Position numbers and translations under genes: made by a program. The notes beneath the pieces were generated by a model. That model saw only the letters and a list, made by a program, of their open reading frames with translations, was not told the DNA's origin and searched no databases. Positions 30,432 through 41,589 of a stretch of 64,000 bases of DNA are shown here, piece by piece. This DNA comes from Myxococcus landrumus (GTDB lineage Bacteria; Myxococcota; Myxococcia; Myxococcales; Myxococcaceae). The stretch is taken from contig NZ_CP071091.1 in the NCBI RefSeq assembly GCF_017301635.1, positions 9,540,501 to 9,604,500 of the forward strand, given 5' to 3'. Within the stretch, counting starts at the first letter, position 1; every line of letters starts with the position of its first letter.

Positions 30432-32171
30432 GTGCTGCTGGGTCTGCGGATTGCGAACGTGGCGGTGATAGAGGAGGTGGAGGTGGCGTTCGGAGCCGGC
30501 CTCACCGTCCTCACGGGAGAAACGGGGGCGGGTAAGTCCATCCTCGTGGATTCATTGAACTTGCTCCTCGGTGGGCGAGCCGACGCGGACGTCATCCGCG
30601 CCGGGTGCGAGGAGGCGTCCGTGGAGGGCGTCTTCGCGCGCACTCCGGTGCTGGGCGCGCGTCTGGAGGACCTGGGCCTGCCGGACCTGGGGGACGAGGT
30701 ACTCGTCCGCCGGGTGCTGGGGCGAACCGGACGGGGCAAGGTCTACGTCAACGGCGCCTTGGTGACGGTGGGCGTGCTGGGGAAGCTGACCCGAGGGGCG
30801 GTGGACCTGGCGGGCCAGCACGAGCACGTGAGCCTCTTCGACTCGGGCCTGCACCGCGTGCTGTTGGACCGGTATGGGGAGATGGAGACGCCCCTGGCGA
30901 CCTACTTCGGGGAGTACTCCGCGCTGCGGGAGGTGGACGCTCGCATGGAGGCCCTGGGCGGGGACGAGTCGAAGGTGCGCGAGCGCGCGGAGTTCCTGCG
31001 CTTCCAGCTCGATGAAATCTCTCGCTGGGACCCGGAGCCGGGCGAGGACGTGCGGCTGGACGCGGAGCGCAAGCGCCTGTCCAGCGCGGAGAAGCTCAAG
31101 CGCCACGGCGCGGAGGCGGAGCTGCTCGTCGCGGGAGATGAGTCCTCCGCGCTCGAGACGGTGGGGCGGGCGCTGGGCCTGGTGCACGAGGCCGTCAAGT
31201 GCGACGCGACGCTCACGCCCGTGGCGCAGTCGCTGAGCACGGCCCTGTCCGAACTGGAGGAGGCGCAGCGCCGGCTCAACCGCTACGTGGAGGGTTTGGA
31301 GTCGGACCCGAATCGGCTGGCGGACGTGGATGAGCGGCTGGATGGCCTCAAGCGGCTGTGCCGCAAGCACGGCACCACGTTGGACGGTGTGCTGAAGAAG
31401 CGCGGTGAAATCGAGGCCGAGCTGGGCACGCTGGAGAACCGGCAGGAGGTGCTGGAGGAGCTGGCGCTGGAGCGGCGCAAGGTGGAGGAGCGGACGCGCA
31501 AGGCGGCCCTGGCGCTGTCCAAGGCCCGCTCGACGAGCGCGGTGGAGTTCTCCGCGCAGGTCCGCGAGGGCCTGGGGCACCTGGCCATGGGCAAGGCGGC
31601 CTTCGAGGTGCGCGTGACGCCTGGGGAGACGCTGCGTCCGGACGGCCTGGACGACGTGGAGTTCTTCTTCAGCGCGAACCCGGGAGAGCCGGCCCGGCCC
31701 CTGGCGAAGGTGGCCTCCGGCGGTGAGGCGAGCCGGCTCCTCCTGGCCCTGAAGCGGGCCCTGGCCGGCAGCGACGCGTGTGGCTGCTACGTGCTGGATG
31801 AGGCCGACGCGGGCGTCAGCGGCGCCATCGCGGACGTGGTGGGACGGATGATCAAGGAGGTGAGCGGCCACCGTCAGGTGCTCTGCATCACCCACCTGCC
31901 GCAGGTCGCGGCCTATGCGGACGCGCACCTGCTCATCCGCAAGGCGGTGAAGGCGGAGCGGACCGTTTCCCAGGTAACGGTCCTGGCGGCGGGGCCGGAG
32001 AGGACGCGGGAGCTGGCCCGGATGATGTCGGGCGTGGAGGTCACCCGGGAGGCGCTGGGGGCGGCGGAGGCCCTGGTCCGCTCGGCCCACCGGTCCCTGG
32101 GGTCTCCGAGGGCCCGAAGGGAATCCGGACCCGAGGGGACCCCCCGGGGACGCCTCCGGCGGACGGCTTGA
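30432..32171 (+). CDS. recN: DNA repair protein RecN
   Basis: A 579-residue SMC-like ATPase acting in double-strand break repair. The N-terminal half carries Walker A TGETGAGKSILVDSL (about 34). Two coiled-coil stretches (about 155-380) separate it from the C-terminal half with signature SGGEASRLLLALK and Walker B YVLDEADAGVSG. Length (579) is close to the usual 550. The GTG at 30432 has GGAGGGCG just upstream. A longer frame to 30309 runs across the preceding hairpin region. A TTAGGGT-like -10 (about 30384-30390) lies upstream. No clear LexA box was recognised. Confidence 0.92.
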   Translation: MLLGLRIANVAVIEEVEVAFGAGLTVLTGETGAGKSILVDSLNLLLGGRADADVIRAGCEEASVEGVFARTPVLGARLEDLGLPDLGDEVLVRRVLGRTGRGKVYVNGALVTVGVLGKLTRGAVDLAGQHEHVSLFDSGLHRVLLDRYGEMETPLATYFGEYSALREVDARMEALGGDESKVRERAEFLRFQLDEISRWDPEPGEDVRLDAERKRLSSAEKLKRHGAEAELLVAGDESSALETVGRALGLVHEAVKCDATLTPVAQSLSTALSELEEAQRRLNRYVEGLESDPNRLADVDERLDGLKRLCRKHGTTLDGVLKKRGEIEAELGTLENRQEVLEELALERRKVEERTRKAALALSKARSTSAVEFSAQVREGLGHLAMGKAAFEVRVTPGETLRPDGLDDVEFFFSANPGEPARPLAKVASGGEASRLLLALKRALAGSDACGCYVLDEADAGVSGAIADVVGRMIKEVSGHRQVLCITHLPQVAAYADAHLLIRKAVKAERTVSQVTVLAAGPERTRELARMMSGVEVTREALGAAEALVRSAHRSLGSPRARRESGPEGTPRGRLRRTA

Positions 32172-32195
32172 CGCACTGCAAGGTCATCCGTGTCC

Positions 32196-32224
32196 TTGCC
32201 CCATCCCAGGGTCTCACATAGCAT
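32196..32224 (+). promoter_or_regulatory. Candidate promoter of the PP2C phosphatase
   Basis: TTGCCC (32196-32201), a 17-base spacer and TAGCAT (32219-32224) precede the ATG at 32268. This placement argues against the longer possible start at 32190, which would lie upstream of the promoter. Confidence 0.4.
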
Positions 32225-32267
32225 CCTTGGTGTGTCCAACACCGCAGGGCAGACCGCGGCCTCCCGA

Positions 32268-33029
32268 ATGAAAGTCGTCTCCGCTGGCCTGACGGATGTC
32301 GGGCGGAAGCGCAATCACAACGAGGACAGCTTCCTCATCGACGATGAGCTCCAGCTCTACGTCGTGGCGGATGGCATGGGCGGCCATGCGGGGGGAGGCA
32401 CTGCCTCGCGCATCGCCGTGGAGACCATCGACAAGGAGCTACGGCGGGCTCGGGAGAGCAAGGAGAACCCGTTCCTGTCCGTGCCCAACCTCCAGGAGTC
32501 ACCCATCCCGGAGGCGCTGCGCACGGCCGTGGAGAGGGCGTGTCTCGCCATCTACACGGCGGCGCAGGAAGACCCGCGGCTGTCCGGCATGGGCACCACG
32601 GTCATCTCCCTGGTGGTTCGCGACGAGCACGCGTTCTTCGCGCACGTGGGAGACAGCCGCGCGTACCTCATCCGCGGCGACCTCATCCAGCAGATCTCCG
32701 AGGACCACTCGCTTGTCAACGAGCAGATCAAGGCGGGGATGATTACGCCCGAAGAGGCCAAGCACTCCCGCTACAAGAACATCATCACCCGTTCCGTGGG
32801 CTTCGAAGAGGAAGTCCAGGTGGACGTGATGGGTCTCGTCTCCGAGCCCGGTGACGTGTTCCTGCTGTGCTCCGACGGCCTGGCCAACATGCTCGAGGAC
32901 CGCGAAATCCACGAGGTGGTGGCCAACGCGAAGAGCTTCGACGACGTGCCCAAGCGCCTCATTGACTTCGCCAACGAGCGCGGAGGTGATGACAACATCA
33001 CCGTCATCGTCGTGCGCGTCGCGGCCTGA
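32268..33029 (+). CDS. PP2C-family protein serine/threonine phosphatase
   Basis: A 253-residue Mn/Mg-dependent phosphatase opposing Hanks-type kinases, which are numerous in myxobacteria. The PP2C motifs are in order: RNHNEDSF, VADGMGGHAGG, MGTTVISL, HVGDSRAYLIR, DHSLVNEQ, LLCSDGLANML and GGDDNITVIVV. All expected metal-binding Asp residues are present, and there is no membrane segment. Size and motifs resemble Pph1 of Myxococcus xanthus as I remember it. No kinase gene adjoins; the M23 peptidase gene follows after 214 bases. Confidence 0.92.
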   Translation: MKVVSAGLTDVGRKRNHNEDSFLIDDELQLYVVADGMGGHAGGGTASRIAVETIDKELRRARESKENPFLSVPNLQESPIPEALRTAVERACLAIYTAAQEDPRLSGMGTTVISLVVRDEHAFFAHVGDSRAYLIRGDLIQQISEDHSLVNEQIKAGMITPEEAKHSRYKNIITRSVGFEEEVQVDVMGLVSEPGDVFLLCSDGLANMLEDREIHEVVANAKSFDDVPKRLIDFANERGGDDNITVIVVRVAA

Positions 33030-33086
33030 GCCACGCGCTGCGTGGTCGAGAAACACCTCGGCCAGTCACTGTTGACCTTGACACTC

Positions 33087-33122
33087 TTGGAAACTGAATG
33101 GTAGCTGCCCAAACGTTTCCAA
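33087..33122. promoter_or_regulatory. Inverted repeat before the M23 peptidase gene
   Basis: TTGGAAAC (33087-33094) and GTTTCCAA (33115-33122) form a perfect 8-bp repeat with a 20-base spacer. A TTGACC-TTGACA tandem (33072-33083) just upstream could supply a -35. It may be an operator of the peptidase gene or a terminator of the phosphatase gene. Confidence 0.35.
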
Positions 33123-33243
33123 CCCTGGCAGACGCAGCCAGCGGACGGAGCTGGAGGGGTGTGGCGGTGGGGGGAGGTGTTGGGCGTGCAGGAGTGACTT
33201 AGCTTCTGACGCCGGATGTCCCACGCAAGCAGGGAGCTGTCCC

Positions 33244-34161
33244 GTGGCGAAAAAGTCCTTCACGTTGATGGTGATCCCGGACCACGACGCGCCGGTGAAG
33301 CGGTACACCATCCAACGCTCGTTCCTGATGCAGGTGGGGATGGGGTTGATGCTTGTGGTGGGACTGGGCGCGGGCGCGAGCATCCATTACTTCCAGGTCG
33401 CCGCGGATGCCTCGGAGAACCGCATCCTGCGTGAGGAGAACCTGACGTTGCGCTCGCAGCTGAAGTCCGTGCGGGAGCGCATCGAGCACATCGGTTCCAC
33501 GTTGGACAGGGTGGAGCGGTTCGACCAGAAGCTGCGGGCGATGACGCTCTTGTCGGACCCTCAGCGCAATCTGGCGATGGGCCCCACGGAGCCGGAAGCC
33601 GGGACTCAGGTGCCGACGACCGACACCCAGTTCACACAGCTCACCACGACCGAGACGCCCAAGCTGTTGATGGGGCGGCTGGACAAGCTGAGCGCGGAGG
33701 CCACCCGTCAGGAGCAGAGCCTCCAGGAGCTCCAGGCGTACTTCCAGGACCAGAAGTCGATGCTGGCCTCCACCCCGTCCATCTGGCCGGCGCGCGGCTG
33801 GGTGACGAGCGACTTTGGTCAGCGCGTGGACCCGTACACGGCCGACCGGGTCATGCATGCGGGCCTGGACATCGCGGCGCCGCACGGCAAGGAGGTCTAC
33901 TCGCCGTCGGATGGCACGGTGGTCTTCGCGGGCCTGGAGGGTGGCTACGGCAACGTCATCGTCGTGGACCACGGCTACGGCATCAAGACGCGCTACGGCC
34001 ACCTGGCGAAGATGCTGGTGAAGGCCGGAGACCGGGTGAAGCGCGGCGCGCTCATCGCGGCGGTGGGCAACACGGGCCGCTCCACGGGTCCGCACCTGCA
34101 CTACGAGGTCCGCGTCAACGGCATCCCGCAGAACCCCCGCAAGTTCATCCTGGAGGAGTAG
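33244..34161 (+). CDS. Membrane-anchored M23 (LytM) peptidase
   Basis: A 305-residue envelope protein: short cytoplasmic start, one membrane helix (about 27-45), a periplasmic coiled coil (about 55-100 and 145-175) and a C-terminal LytM domain. Zinc ligands of an active enzyme are present: HAGLD (His/Asp, about 207-211) and HLHYEV near residue 285 (HxH). It should therefore cleave peptidoglycan peptide cross-links, unlike the inactive EnvC/NlpD activators. The start is GTG. A strong intrinsic terminator follows. Confidence 0.88.
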   Translation: MAKKSFTLMVIPDHDAPVKRYTIQRSFLMQVGMGLMLVVGLGAGASIHYFQVAADASENRILREENLTLRSQLKSVRERIEHIGSTLDRVERFDQKLRAMTLLSDPQRNLAMGPTEPEAGTQVPTTDTQFTQLTTTETPKLLMGRLDKLSAEATRQEQSLQELQAYFQDQKSMLASTPSIWPARGWVTSDFGQRVDPYTADRVMHAGLDIAAPHGKEVYSPSDGTVVFAGLEGGYGNVIVVDHGYGIKTRYGHLAKMLVKAGDRVKRGALIAAVGNTGRSTGPHLHYEVRVNGIPQNPRKFILEE

Positions 34162-34210
34162 CGGTACGTCGGGCCTTCCGAGGCCCGCCCCAGGAAGCGT
34201 TGCGAGCAAG

Positions 34211-34238
34211 AGGGCCCGGAGTCGGGCCCTTCTTTTTT
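34211..34238 (+). terminator. Intrinsic terminator after the M23 peptidase gene
   Basis: AGGGCCCG (34211-34218), loop GAGT, CGGGCCCT (34223-34230), then TCTTTTTT. It is a textbook 8-bp stem with a T-run, the clearest terminator in the window. Confidence 0.92.
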
Positions 34239-34242
34239 GCCC

Positions 34243-34947
34243 TCAGAGCGTCGCGGGACCCGGGATGGACGCGTCCAGGCGCAGACGTCTGCGCTGCAGC
34301 CCCTCCGCGCGGCCGCTGCGCTGCATGACGTGAGCGCGCTCCAGCTCCGCCCAGAGCAGTGGCCCCAGCACCTGCCAGTGCGAGGGCGAATCCACCGTCA
34401 CCTCCAGCAGGCTCACGGTCCACGAAGGGACGTCCGCGTCGGGCGTGCCTTCGGGGAGGACCCGGCGCACGTCGCGTGACAGTTGCTCGTGCGTGGGGGC
34501 CGCCAGGTCCTCGCGCACGGTGAGCTGTGAGGTGGGCACCAGCAGGGCGGCGAAGGCGTCCGGGTGCAGGCGAACCACTTTGGCGCCTGGGTACTGCGCG
34601 GCGAGCGACTCCACGGTGCCGCGCAGAATCGCGTCGCCGGTGGCGAAGCCGAAGCGGGCGTTGAGGTTGATCATCTCCTTCACGTCCGCGATGACCGCGC
34701 CCACGCGCCAGCCGTCATGGTGCGCGTGCGTGGACAAGTCGTATTCCTCCTTGAGGAGGTTGCCCTGGGTGAGTGCGGGCACCTGGAGCGCGCCCGTCTT
34801 CGCGTCCGGGTGGCCACGCCGGGCTTGCTCGGCCTGGAGGAGCGCCTCGACGGCGGCCTGCACGGGGGCCTGCGGGCTGCGAGTCAGCACCCACGGGTAG
34901 AGGGCGATGAGGGCGGTGGCGGTGGCGTCGTCGAGTGGGTAGGGCAT
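34243..34947 (-). CDS. Degenerate GGDEF-domain protein
   Basis: A 234-residue soluble protein. Residues 82-140 retain the GGDEF-domain skeleton: VGAVIADVKEMINLNARFG corresponds to the usual DxDxFKxxND segment, ATGDAILRG to GDxxLxxva, and VVRLHPDAFAALLVP to the catalytic hairpin. But GG(D/E)EF has become His-Pro-Asp-Ala-Phe (128-132) and metal-binding Asp residues are partly lost. It cannot be a diguanylate cyclase. A GTP- or c-di-GMP-binding, or purely protein-protein, role is inference. The stop is 4 bases from the terminator T-run of the convergent peptidase gene. Confidence 0.65.
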   Translation of the reverse strand: MPYPLDDATATALIALYPWVLTRSPQAPVQAAVEALLQAEQARRGHPDAKTGALQVPALTQGNLLKEEYDLSTHAHHDGWRVGAVIADVKEMINLNARFGFATGDAILRGTVESLAAQYPGAKVVRLHPDAFAALLVPTSQLTVREDLAAPTHEQLSRDVRRVLPEGTPDADVPSWTVSLLEVTVDSPSHWQVLGPLLWAELERAHVMQRSGRAEGLQRRRLRLDASIPGPATL

Positions 34948-34995
34948 CGGGCTGGTTCTCTAGCGTGTCGAGGGCTGTCGCGCAGGCGCTTCCCC

Positions 34996-36186
34996 TCAGC
35001 GCAGCTGGTGGGCTGTCACCGTCACTTCATCCCGGTCGTGGTAGAGCTGCCGGACGGTGAGTCCCCGCCAGCCGCCGTCCTCGACGAGCGTGTGGCGCAC
35101 CCGCAGCAGCACCGGGTTCTTGTCCTTCATGGGCAGCTTGATGTTGGCCACCAGATGGCTGGCCCATCCGCGGCGTCCCCACTTGGCGAGCAGCTGGGCG
35201 ACTTCCAGCGGGCGCCAGGCCATGTCGCAGAAGAGCCAGTCGACGGGCTCCTCGGGGGCGTAGGCGAAGGCGCTCTCCTGCACGTGCTTCACCCGGCCGT
35301 GGGAGGCCAGCTCCGGCATCAGCTTCGCCGGGTCCACCGCCACCACCTTCGCGCCCCGGGCCACCAGTCGCTGTGTCCATCCGCCCGGCGCCGCGCCCAG
35401 GTCCACGCAGACGTCGCCGCGCCCAGGCTCGAAGGGCAGTCCGTCCAGTGCCTCCTCGAGCTTCATCGCGGCCCGGGACGGAGACTCGCCCTCGCGCCGC
35501 ATGCGCCGCCGGCCTCCCGGTGCGAGGGAGATGGCCTCACTCGCCGAGACGAGCCCCAGCACCGTGACGCCGTCCGGAGCGACACAAAGGGACACGAGCA
35601 GCGCACGGGACTCCCGGGCCCGCCCCGCGTCGTCGAGCAGTCGCTCCGAGGGGAGTCGAGCGCGGACGGCCGCCTCCAGCGCCTCCGCGGGGGCAGCCAG
35701 GGTGTTGCCTCGGGGGCTGTCGGGTGTGAAGGCCTGGACGACCCACGGACGGTTGCCGGAGAGGGTGGCCATCGCCCGCGCCACGGCCTCTGCCTGCGCG
35801 TCGGGCGGACCTGGGGGCAGGGAGGCGAGCACCTGGTAGGCCGCGCGCGCGAAGGCGGGGACGGTGGCGGGCCGCTGTTCACTCTCCACCAGGGCGTCGC
35901 CGAGCAGGCGAGGGTGGGTGTCCGCCCAGGCGAGCTCCTCGAAGAGATGGGGCTCGAAGCCCGCCCGGCAGGTCCAGAGCCACCGGCCCGGCTGGGGGGC
36001 CTGGGTCTGTGGGGGCATGGGGGGAATGCGCGCCCTGGGCGGAGCGGGAGGAGGCGGCGCGGCGCGTGCAGGGGTGGCCCCACCTGGGGTGGGCGCCTTC
36101 CTGGGTTGGGGAGGGCCGGAGCGGCGAGGCGGCTTCTGGGGAGCGCCCCGGACGGGCCGGCGGCGTGGATTTCGCGGAGGGGACAT
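34996..36186 (-). CDS. RlmM-like 23S rRNA 2'-O-ribose methyltransferase
   Basis: A 396-residue FtsJ/RrmJ-fold methyltransferase. A Pro/Arg-rich, probably disordered N-terminal tail (1-70) precedes a THUMP-like part starting CRAGFEPHLFEELA. The catalytic domain has SPSRAAMKLEEAL, the SAM motif CVDLGAAPGGWTQRLV, VVAVDP, the LFCDMAW segment, NIKLPMK and the C-terminal RQLYHDRDEVTV block. The last two blocks closely recall RlmM, which modifies C2498 of 23S rRNA. The ATG at 36186 avoids a longer N terminus reaching into the secA leader. It is divergent from secA. Confidence 0.8.
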   Translation of the reverse strand: MSPPRNPRRRPVRGAPQKPPRRSGPPQPRKAPTPGGATPARAAPPPPAPPRARIPPMPPQTQAPQPGRWLWTCRAGFEPHLFEELAWADTHPRLLGDALVESEQRPATVPAFARAAYQVLASLPPGPPDAQAEAVARAMATLSGNRPWVVQAFTPDSPRGNTLAAPAEALEAAVRARLPSERLLDDAGRARESRALLVSLCVAPDGVTVLGLVSASEAISLAPGGRRRMRREGESPSRAAMKLEEALDGLPFEPGRGDVCVDLGAAPGGWTQRLVARGAKVVAVDPAKLMPELASHGRVKHVQESAFAYAPEEPVDWLFCDMAWRPLEVAQLLAKWGRRGWASHLVANIKLPMKDKNPVLLRVRHTLVEDGGWRGLTVRQLYHDRDEVTVTAHQLR

Positions 36187-36195
36187 TGCGTAGGC

Positions 36196-36220
36196 TCGGT
36201 TCCGCTTTACTCTGAACCGA
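36196..36220. promoter_or_regulatory. Inverted repeat in the rlmM/secA divergent region
   Basis: TCGGTTC (36196-36202) and GAACCGA (36214-36220) with an 11-base spacer lie 10 bases upstream of the RlmM-like start and 140 bases before secA. It could be an operator for the leftward gene. Confidence 0.3.
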
Positions 36221-36359
36221 TGCGCGCTGGGCAACCGGCCGAGAGGAAGTTTCAGGGGGCGCGCGTGGTTTCCCACGAAGCCTCCCTTACATCTCCAGGG
36301 ATTTCCCTTCACTCGCCGCCGTCCTTCGAGGATTCTCCGGCGCCGAGAGAGTCTACCGA

Positions 36360-39212
<2,853 letters not shown>

Positions 39213-39246
39213 GCAAGCCTCCCTGAGGTCCGGGAGCAGGTAGGAC

Positions 39247-39303
39247 ACCGGCGCGGCGGCCGCTCGAGGGTTCGGGCGGGCCTGTCCGCGCCGGTTGTTT
39301 TTG
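39247..39303 (+). terminator. Terminator after secA
   Basis: ACCGGCGCGG (39247-39256) pairs perfectly with CCGCGCCGGT (39286-39295) across a 29-base loop, followed by TGTTTTTGTG. It lies 35 bases after the secA stop. Confidence 0.65.
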
Positions 39304-39399
39304 TGACGCGAGCCCCGGGCCTGGGGGCCTCTGAAGGCGGCCTGGGGGACAGGGGGCGGGGGAGGGGCCTGTTACCCGCCACGCCCTGTGAAGCGAAGC

Positions 39400-39429
39400 T
39401 TGCGCCTGCCGGAAGGGTTCTGTTAAGGA
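39400..39429 (+). promoter_or_regulatory. Candidate rpsB promoter in a 397-base intergenic region
   Basis: The stretch 39213-39609 holds no gene. After the secA terminator the best promoter is TTGCGC (39400-39405), 18 bases, TAAGGA (39424-39429). The -10 resembles the TAAGGG of the M. xanthus vegA promoter as I recall it. This leaves an untranslated leader of about 170 bases, where ribosomal protein S2 autoregulation would be expected. I could not fold a convincing S2-binding element by eye. Confidence 0.4.
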
Positions 39430-39609
39430 CCCCCCGCCTCGTAGTCGGGGTCGGGGCTTCTGGCCTCGGGTTGTACCCACTTCACACACGCCCGTGCCGG
39501 TCGCCGGTGCTCCCGTGAGTGGAGGTCTCCTCTGCGAAGAGGGCCTCGCTCGACGGAGGTCACGGCCGGAGCAGCACTCGGGTGTGGCGGAAATAACCGG
39601 AGAAACAAC

Positions 39610-40587
39610 ATGTCGATCGACACGCAGGAAACGCAGACGCAGCAGCAGGCCATGGCCGCCGCCGGCGGCATCACGATGCGGCAGCTCCTGGAGGCCGGTG
39701 TTCACTTCGGCCACCAGACGAAGCGCTGGAACCCGAAGATGAAGCCGTACATCTTCGGCGCCCGGAACGGCATCTACATCATCGACCTGCAGAAGACGGT
39801 CTCGATGGCCCGCGCGGCCTTCCGCTTCGTGGCGGACGTGACGGCGCGTGGTGGGTCGGTCCTCTTCGTCGGCACCAAGAAGCAGGCGCAGGACGTCATC
39901 CGCGAGGAGGCGTCGCGCGCGGGTCAGTTCTTCGTCACCAGCCGCTGGCTGGGTGGCACGCTGACCAACTTCAAGACCATCAAGCAGGGCATCGACCGGC
40001 TGAAGACGCTGGAGAAGATGGCCGAGGATGGCACCTTCGAGCGTCTGCCCAAGAAGGAAGTCGCCTCGCTGGAGCGTGAGCGCGAGAAGCTGGAGAAGAA
40101 CCTGGGCGGCGTGAAGGAGATGTCGAAGCTGCCCCGCTGCGTCTTCGTCATCGACCCGAAGAAGGAGCACATCGCCATCCACGAGGCGACCCGTCTGGGC
40201 ATCCCCGTGATTGGCCTGGTCGACACGAACTGCGATCCGGACGGCATCGACTTCGTGATTCCCGGCAACGACGACGCCATCCGCTCCATCAAGCTCTTCA
40301 CGTCGAAGATCGCCGAGGCCTGCATCGAGGGCGCGGCCCGTTACCGTGCCTCTGGCGCGGCGGAGCGCGACGAGCAGGAGGAGCGCGAGGGCCGTGATGA
40401 CCGCCGTGAGCGCGACGACCGCCGTGGCCCGCGCCGTGGCGACCGCGACCGTCGTGGTGGCGACCGTGACCGTGGCGGCGAGCGCCGCGGTCCCCTCGTT
40501 GAGATGAAGGGCGCTCCCGCGGTGGCCGACGCGCCTGCCGCCGAGGGTGCTCCGGCTGAAGAGGGTGGCGAGGCGGCGGCGGAGTAG
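39610..40587 (+). CDS. rpsB: 30S ribosomal protein S2
   Basis: A 325-residue S2 protein. The core (about 18-250) has the family start MRQLLEAGVHFGHQTKRWNPKM, the IDLQKT segment, and PVIGLVDTNCDPDGIDFVIPGNDDA. There is a 17-residue Gln/Thr-rich N-terminal extension. A C-terminal tail of about 75 residues is first an Arg/Asp/Glu-rich repeat (DDRRERDD type, about 256-297) and then an Ala/Glu/Pro stretch. Bacterial S2 is usually near 240-260 residues. S2 joins the 30S subunit late and recruits S1 and mRNA. Order rpsB-tsf-pyrH-frr is the classical cluster. Confidence 0.97.
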   Translation: MSIDTQETQTQQQAMAAAGGITMRQLLEAGVHFGHQTKRWNPKMKPYIFGARNGIYIIDLQKTVSMARAAFRFVADVTARGGSVLFVGTKKQAQDVIREEASRAGQFFVTSRWLGGTLTNFKTIKQGIDRLKTLEKMAEDGTFERLPKKEVASLEREREKLEKNLGGVKEMSKLPRCVFVIDPKKEHIAIHEATRLGIPVIGLVDTNCDPDGIDFVIPGNDDAIRSIKLFTSKIAEACIEGAARYRASGAAERDEQEEREGRDDRRERDDRRGPRRGDRDRRGGDRDRGGERRGPLVEMKGAPAVADAPAAEGAPAEEGGEAAAE

Positions 40588-40618
40588 TCCCTCCCCCTCA
40601 CTTCGAAGTCTTCGTGGC

Positions 40619-40653
40619 GGCCGGGTGGCGCATCAGGACGCTGTCACCCGGCC
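40619..40653 (+). terminator. Hairpin between rpsB and tsf
   Basis: GGCCGGGTG (40619-40627) and CACCCGGCC (40645-40653) form a perfect 9-bp stem with a 17-base loop; GTTTT follows after six bases. It lies in the 158-base rpsB-tsf gap and may attenuate read-through or define mRNA ends. Confidence 0.5.
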
Positions 40654-40745
40654 GTCCGTGTTTTCCGCCGTACGCAGTACCCCTTGAACCTATTTGCTCC
40701 GCCCGGCGCATGGCGCCCTCTGCGAGGCGGAGGCAGGAGACGAAG

Positions 40746-41399
40746 ATGGCTGAGATCACCGCCCAGATGGTGAAGGACCTCCGCGAGCGGACCAGCGCGG
40801 GCATGATGGACTGCAAGAAGGCGCTGGCCGAGACGGGCGGCGACTTCGCGAAGGCCGAGGAGTGGCTGCGCAAGAAGGGCATCTCCCGCGCCGCTGGCAA
40901 GGAAGGCCGCGTTGCCGCCGAAGGTCTGGTTGGCACGTACGTCCACGGCGGCCGCATCGGCGTGCTGGTGGAGGTCAACTGTGAGACCGACTTCGTGGCT
41001 CGCAACCCGGACTTCCAGGACCTGGTGAAGGAAGTGGCGATGCAGATCGCCGCGGCCAACCCCAAGTTCGTCCGCCGCGAGGAAGTCCCGATGGACAACT
41101 TCGAGAAGGAGAAGGACATCCAGCGCGAGCTGCTCAAGCAGCAGGGCAAGCCCGAGGCGATGCTGGAGAAGATTCTCGTCGGGAAGATGGAGAAGTACTA
41201 CGAGGGCGTCTGCCTCGTGGACCAGCTCTGGGTGAAGGACGACAAGAAGAAGGTCGGTGACATGATCACCGAGCGCGCCGCCAAGATTGGCGAGAAGGTC
41301 TCCGTGCGCCGCTTCGTCCGCTTCGAGGTGGGTGAGGGCATCGAGAAGAAGAAGGACGACCTCGCCGCCGAAGTGGCGAAGACGCTGGGCCAGGGCTGA
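40746..41399 (+). CDS. tsf: Elongation factor Ts
   Basis: A 217-residue nucleotide-exchange factor that regenerates EF-Tu-GTP. The N-terminal UBA-like domain is RERTSAGMMDCKKAL...DFAKAEEWLRKKG, followed by the core subdomain with VNCETDFVARN (the TDFV site that disrupts Mg binding in EF-Tu). It is shorter than the 283-residue E. coli protein. Like other compact EF-Ts proteins it seems to keep one core subdomain. The start at 40746 has AGGAGACG upstream. Two hairpins at 41406-41426 and 41437-41481 separate it from pyrH. Confidence 0.97.
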   Translation: MAEITAQMVKDLRERTSAGMMDCKKALAETGGDFAKAEEWLRKKGISRAAGKEGRVAAEGLVGTYVHGGRIGVLVEVNCETDFVARNPDFQDLVKEVAMQIAAANPKFVRREEVPMDNFEKEKDIQRELLKQQGKPEAMLEKILVGKMEKYYEGVCLVDQLWVKDDKKKVGDMITERAAKIGEKVSVRRFVRFEVGEGIEKKKDDLAAEVAKTLGQG

Positions 41400-41405
41400 G
41401 TGCCT

Positions 41406-41481
41406 CCCAGCCCCTCCGGGGCTGGGGCCACCCTGAGAGGGCCGTGTCACCCGTCCGGTCGGGATGGGGGGCGCGGCCCTC
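41406..41481 (+). terminator. Two hairpins between tsf and pyrH
   Basis: CCCAGCCCC/GGGGCTGGG (41406-41414 and 41418-41426) has a 3-base loop. GAGGGCCG/CGGCCCTC (41437-41444 and 41474-41481) has a 29-base loop. Both lie in the 190-base gap after tsf; neither has a T-run. Confidence 0.45.
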
Positions 41482-41589
41482 GTCATTGCGGGCTCTTGGG
41501 CGCCGGGGCGATGGGCAGCGGACGGTGCGCCCTCCGTGTCCGACTCGGGCGTTGATATGGCGCCAACCGGGGGATAGAAGCAAAAACGC

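Noticed and set aside
39304..39609. A tRNA or other structured RNA in the long secA-rpsB gap
   Set aside because: No cloverleaf arms or conserved T-loop; only a promoter candidate and leader seen.
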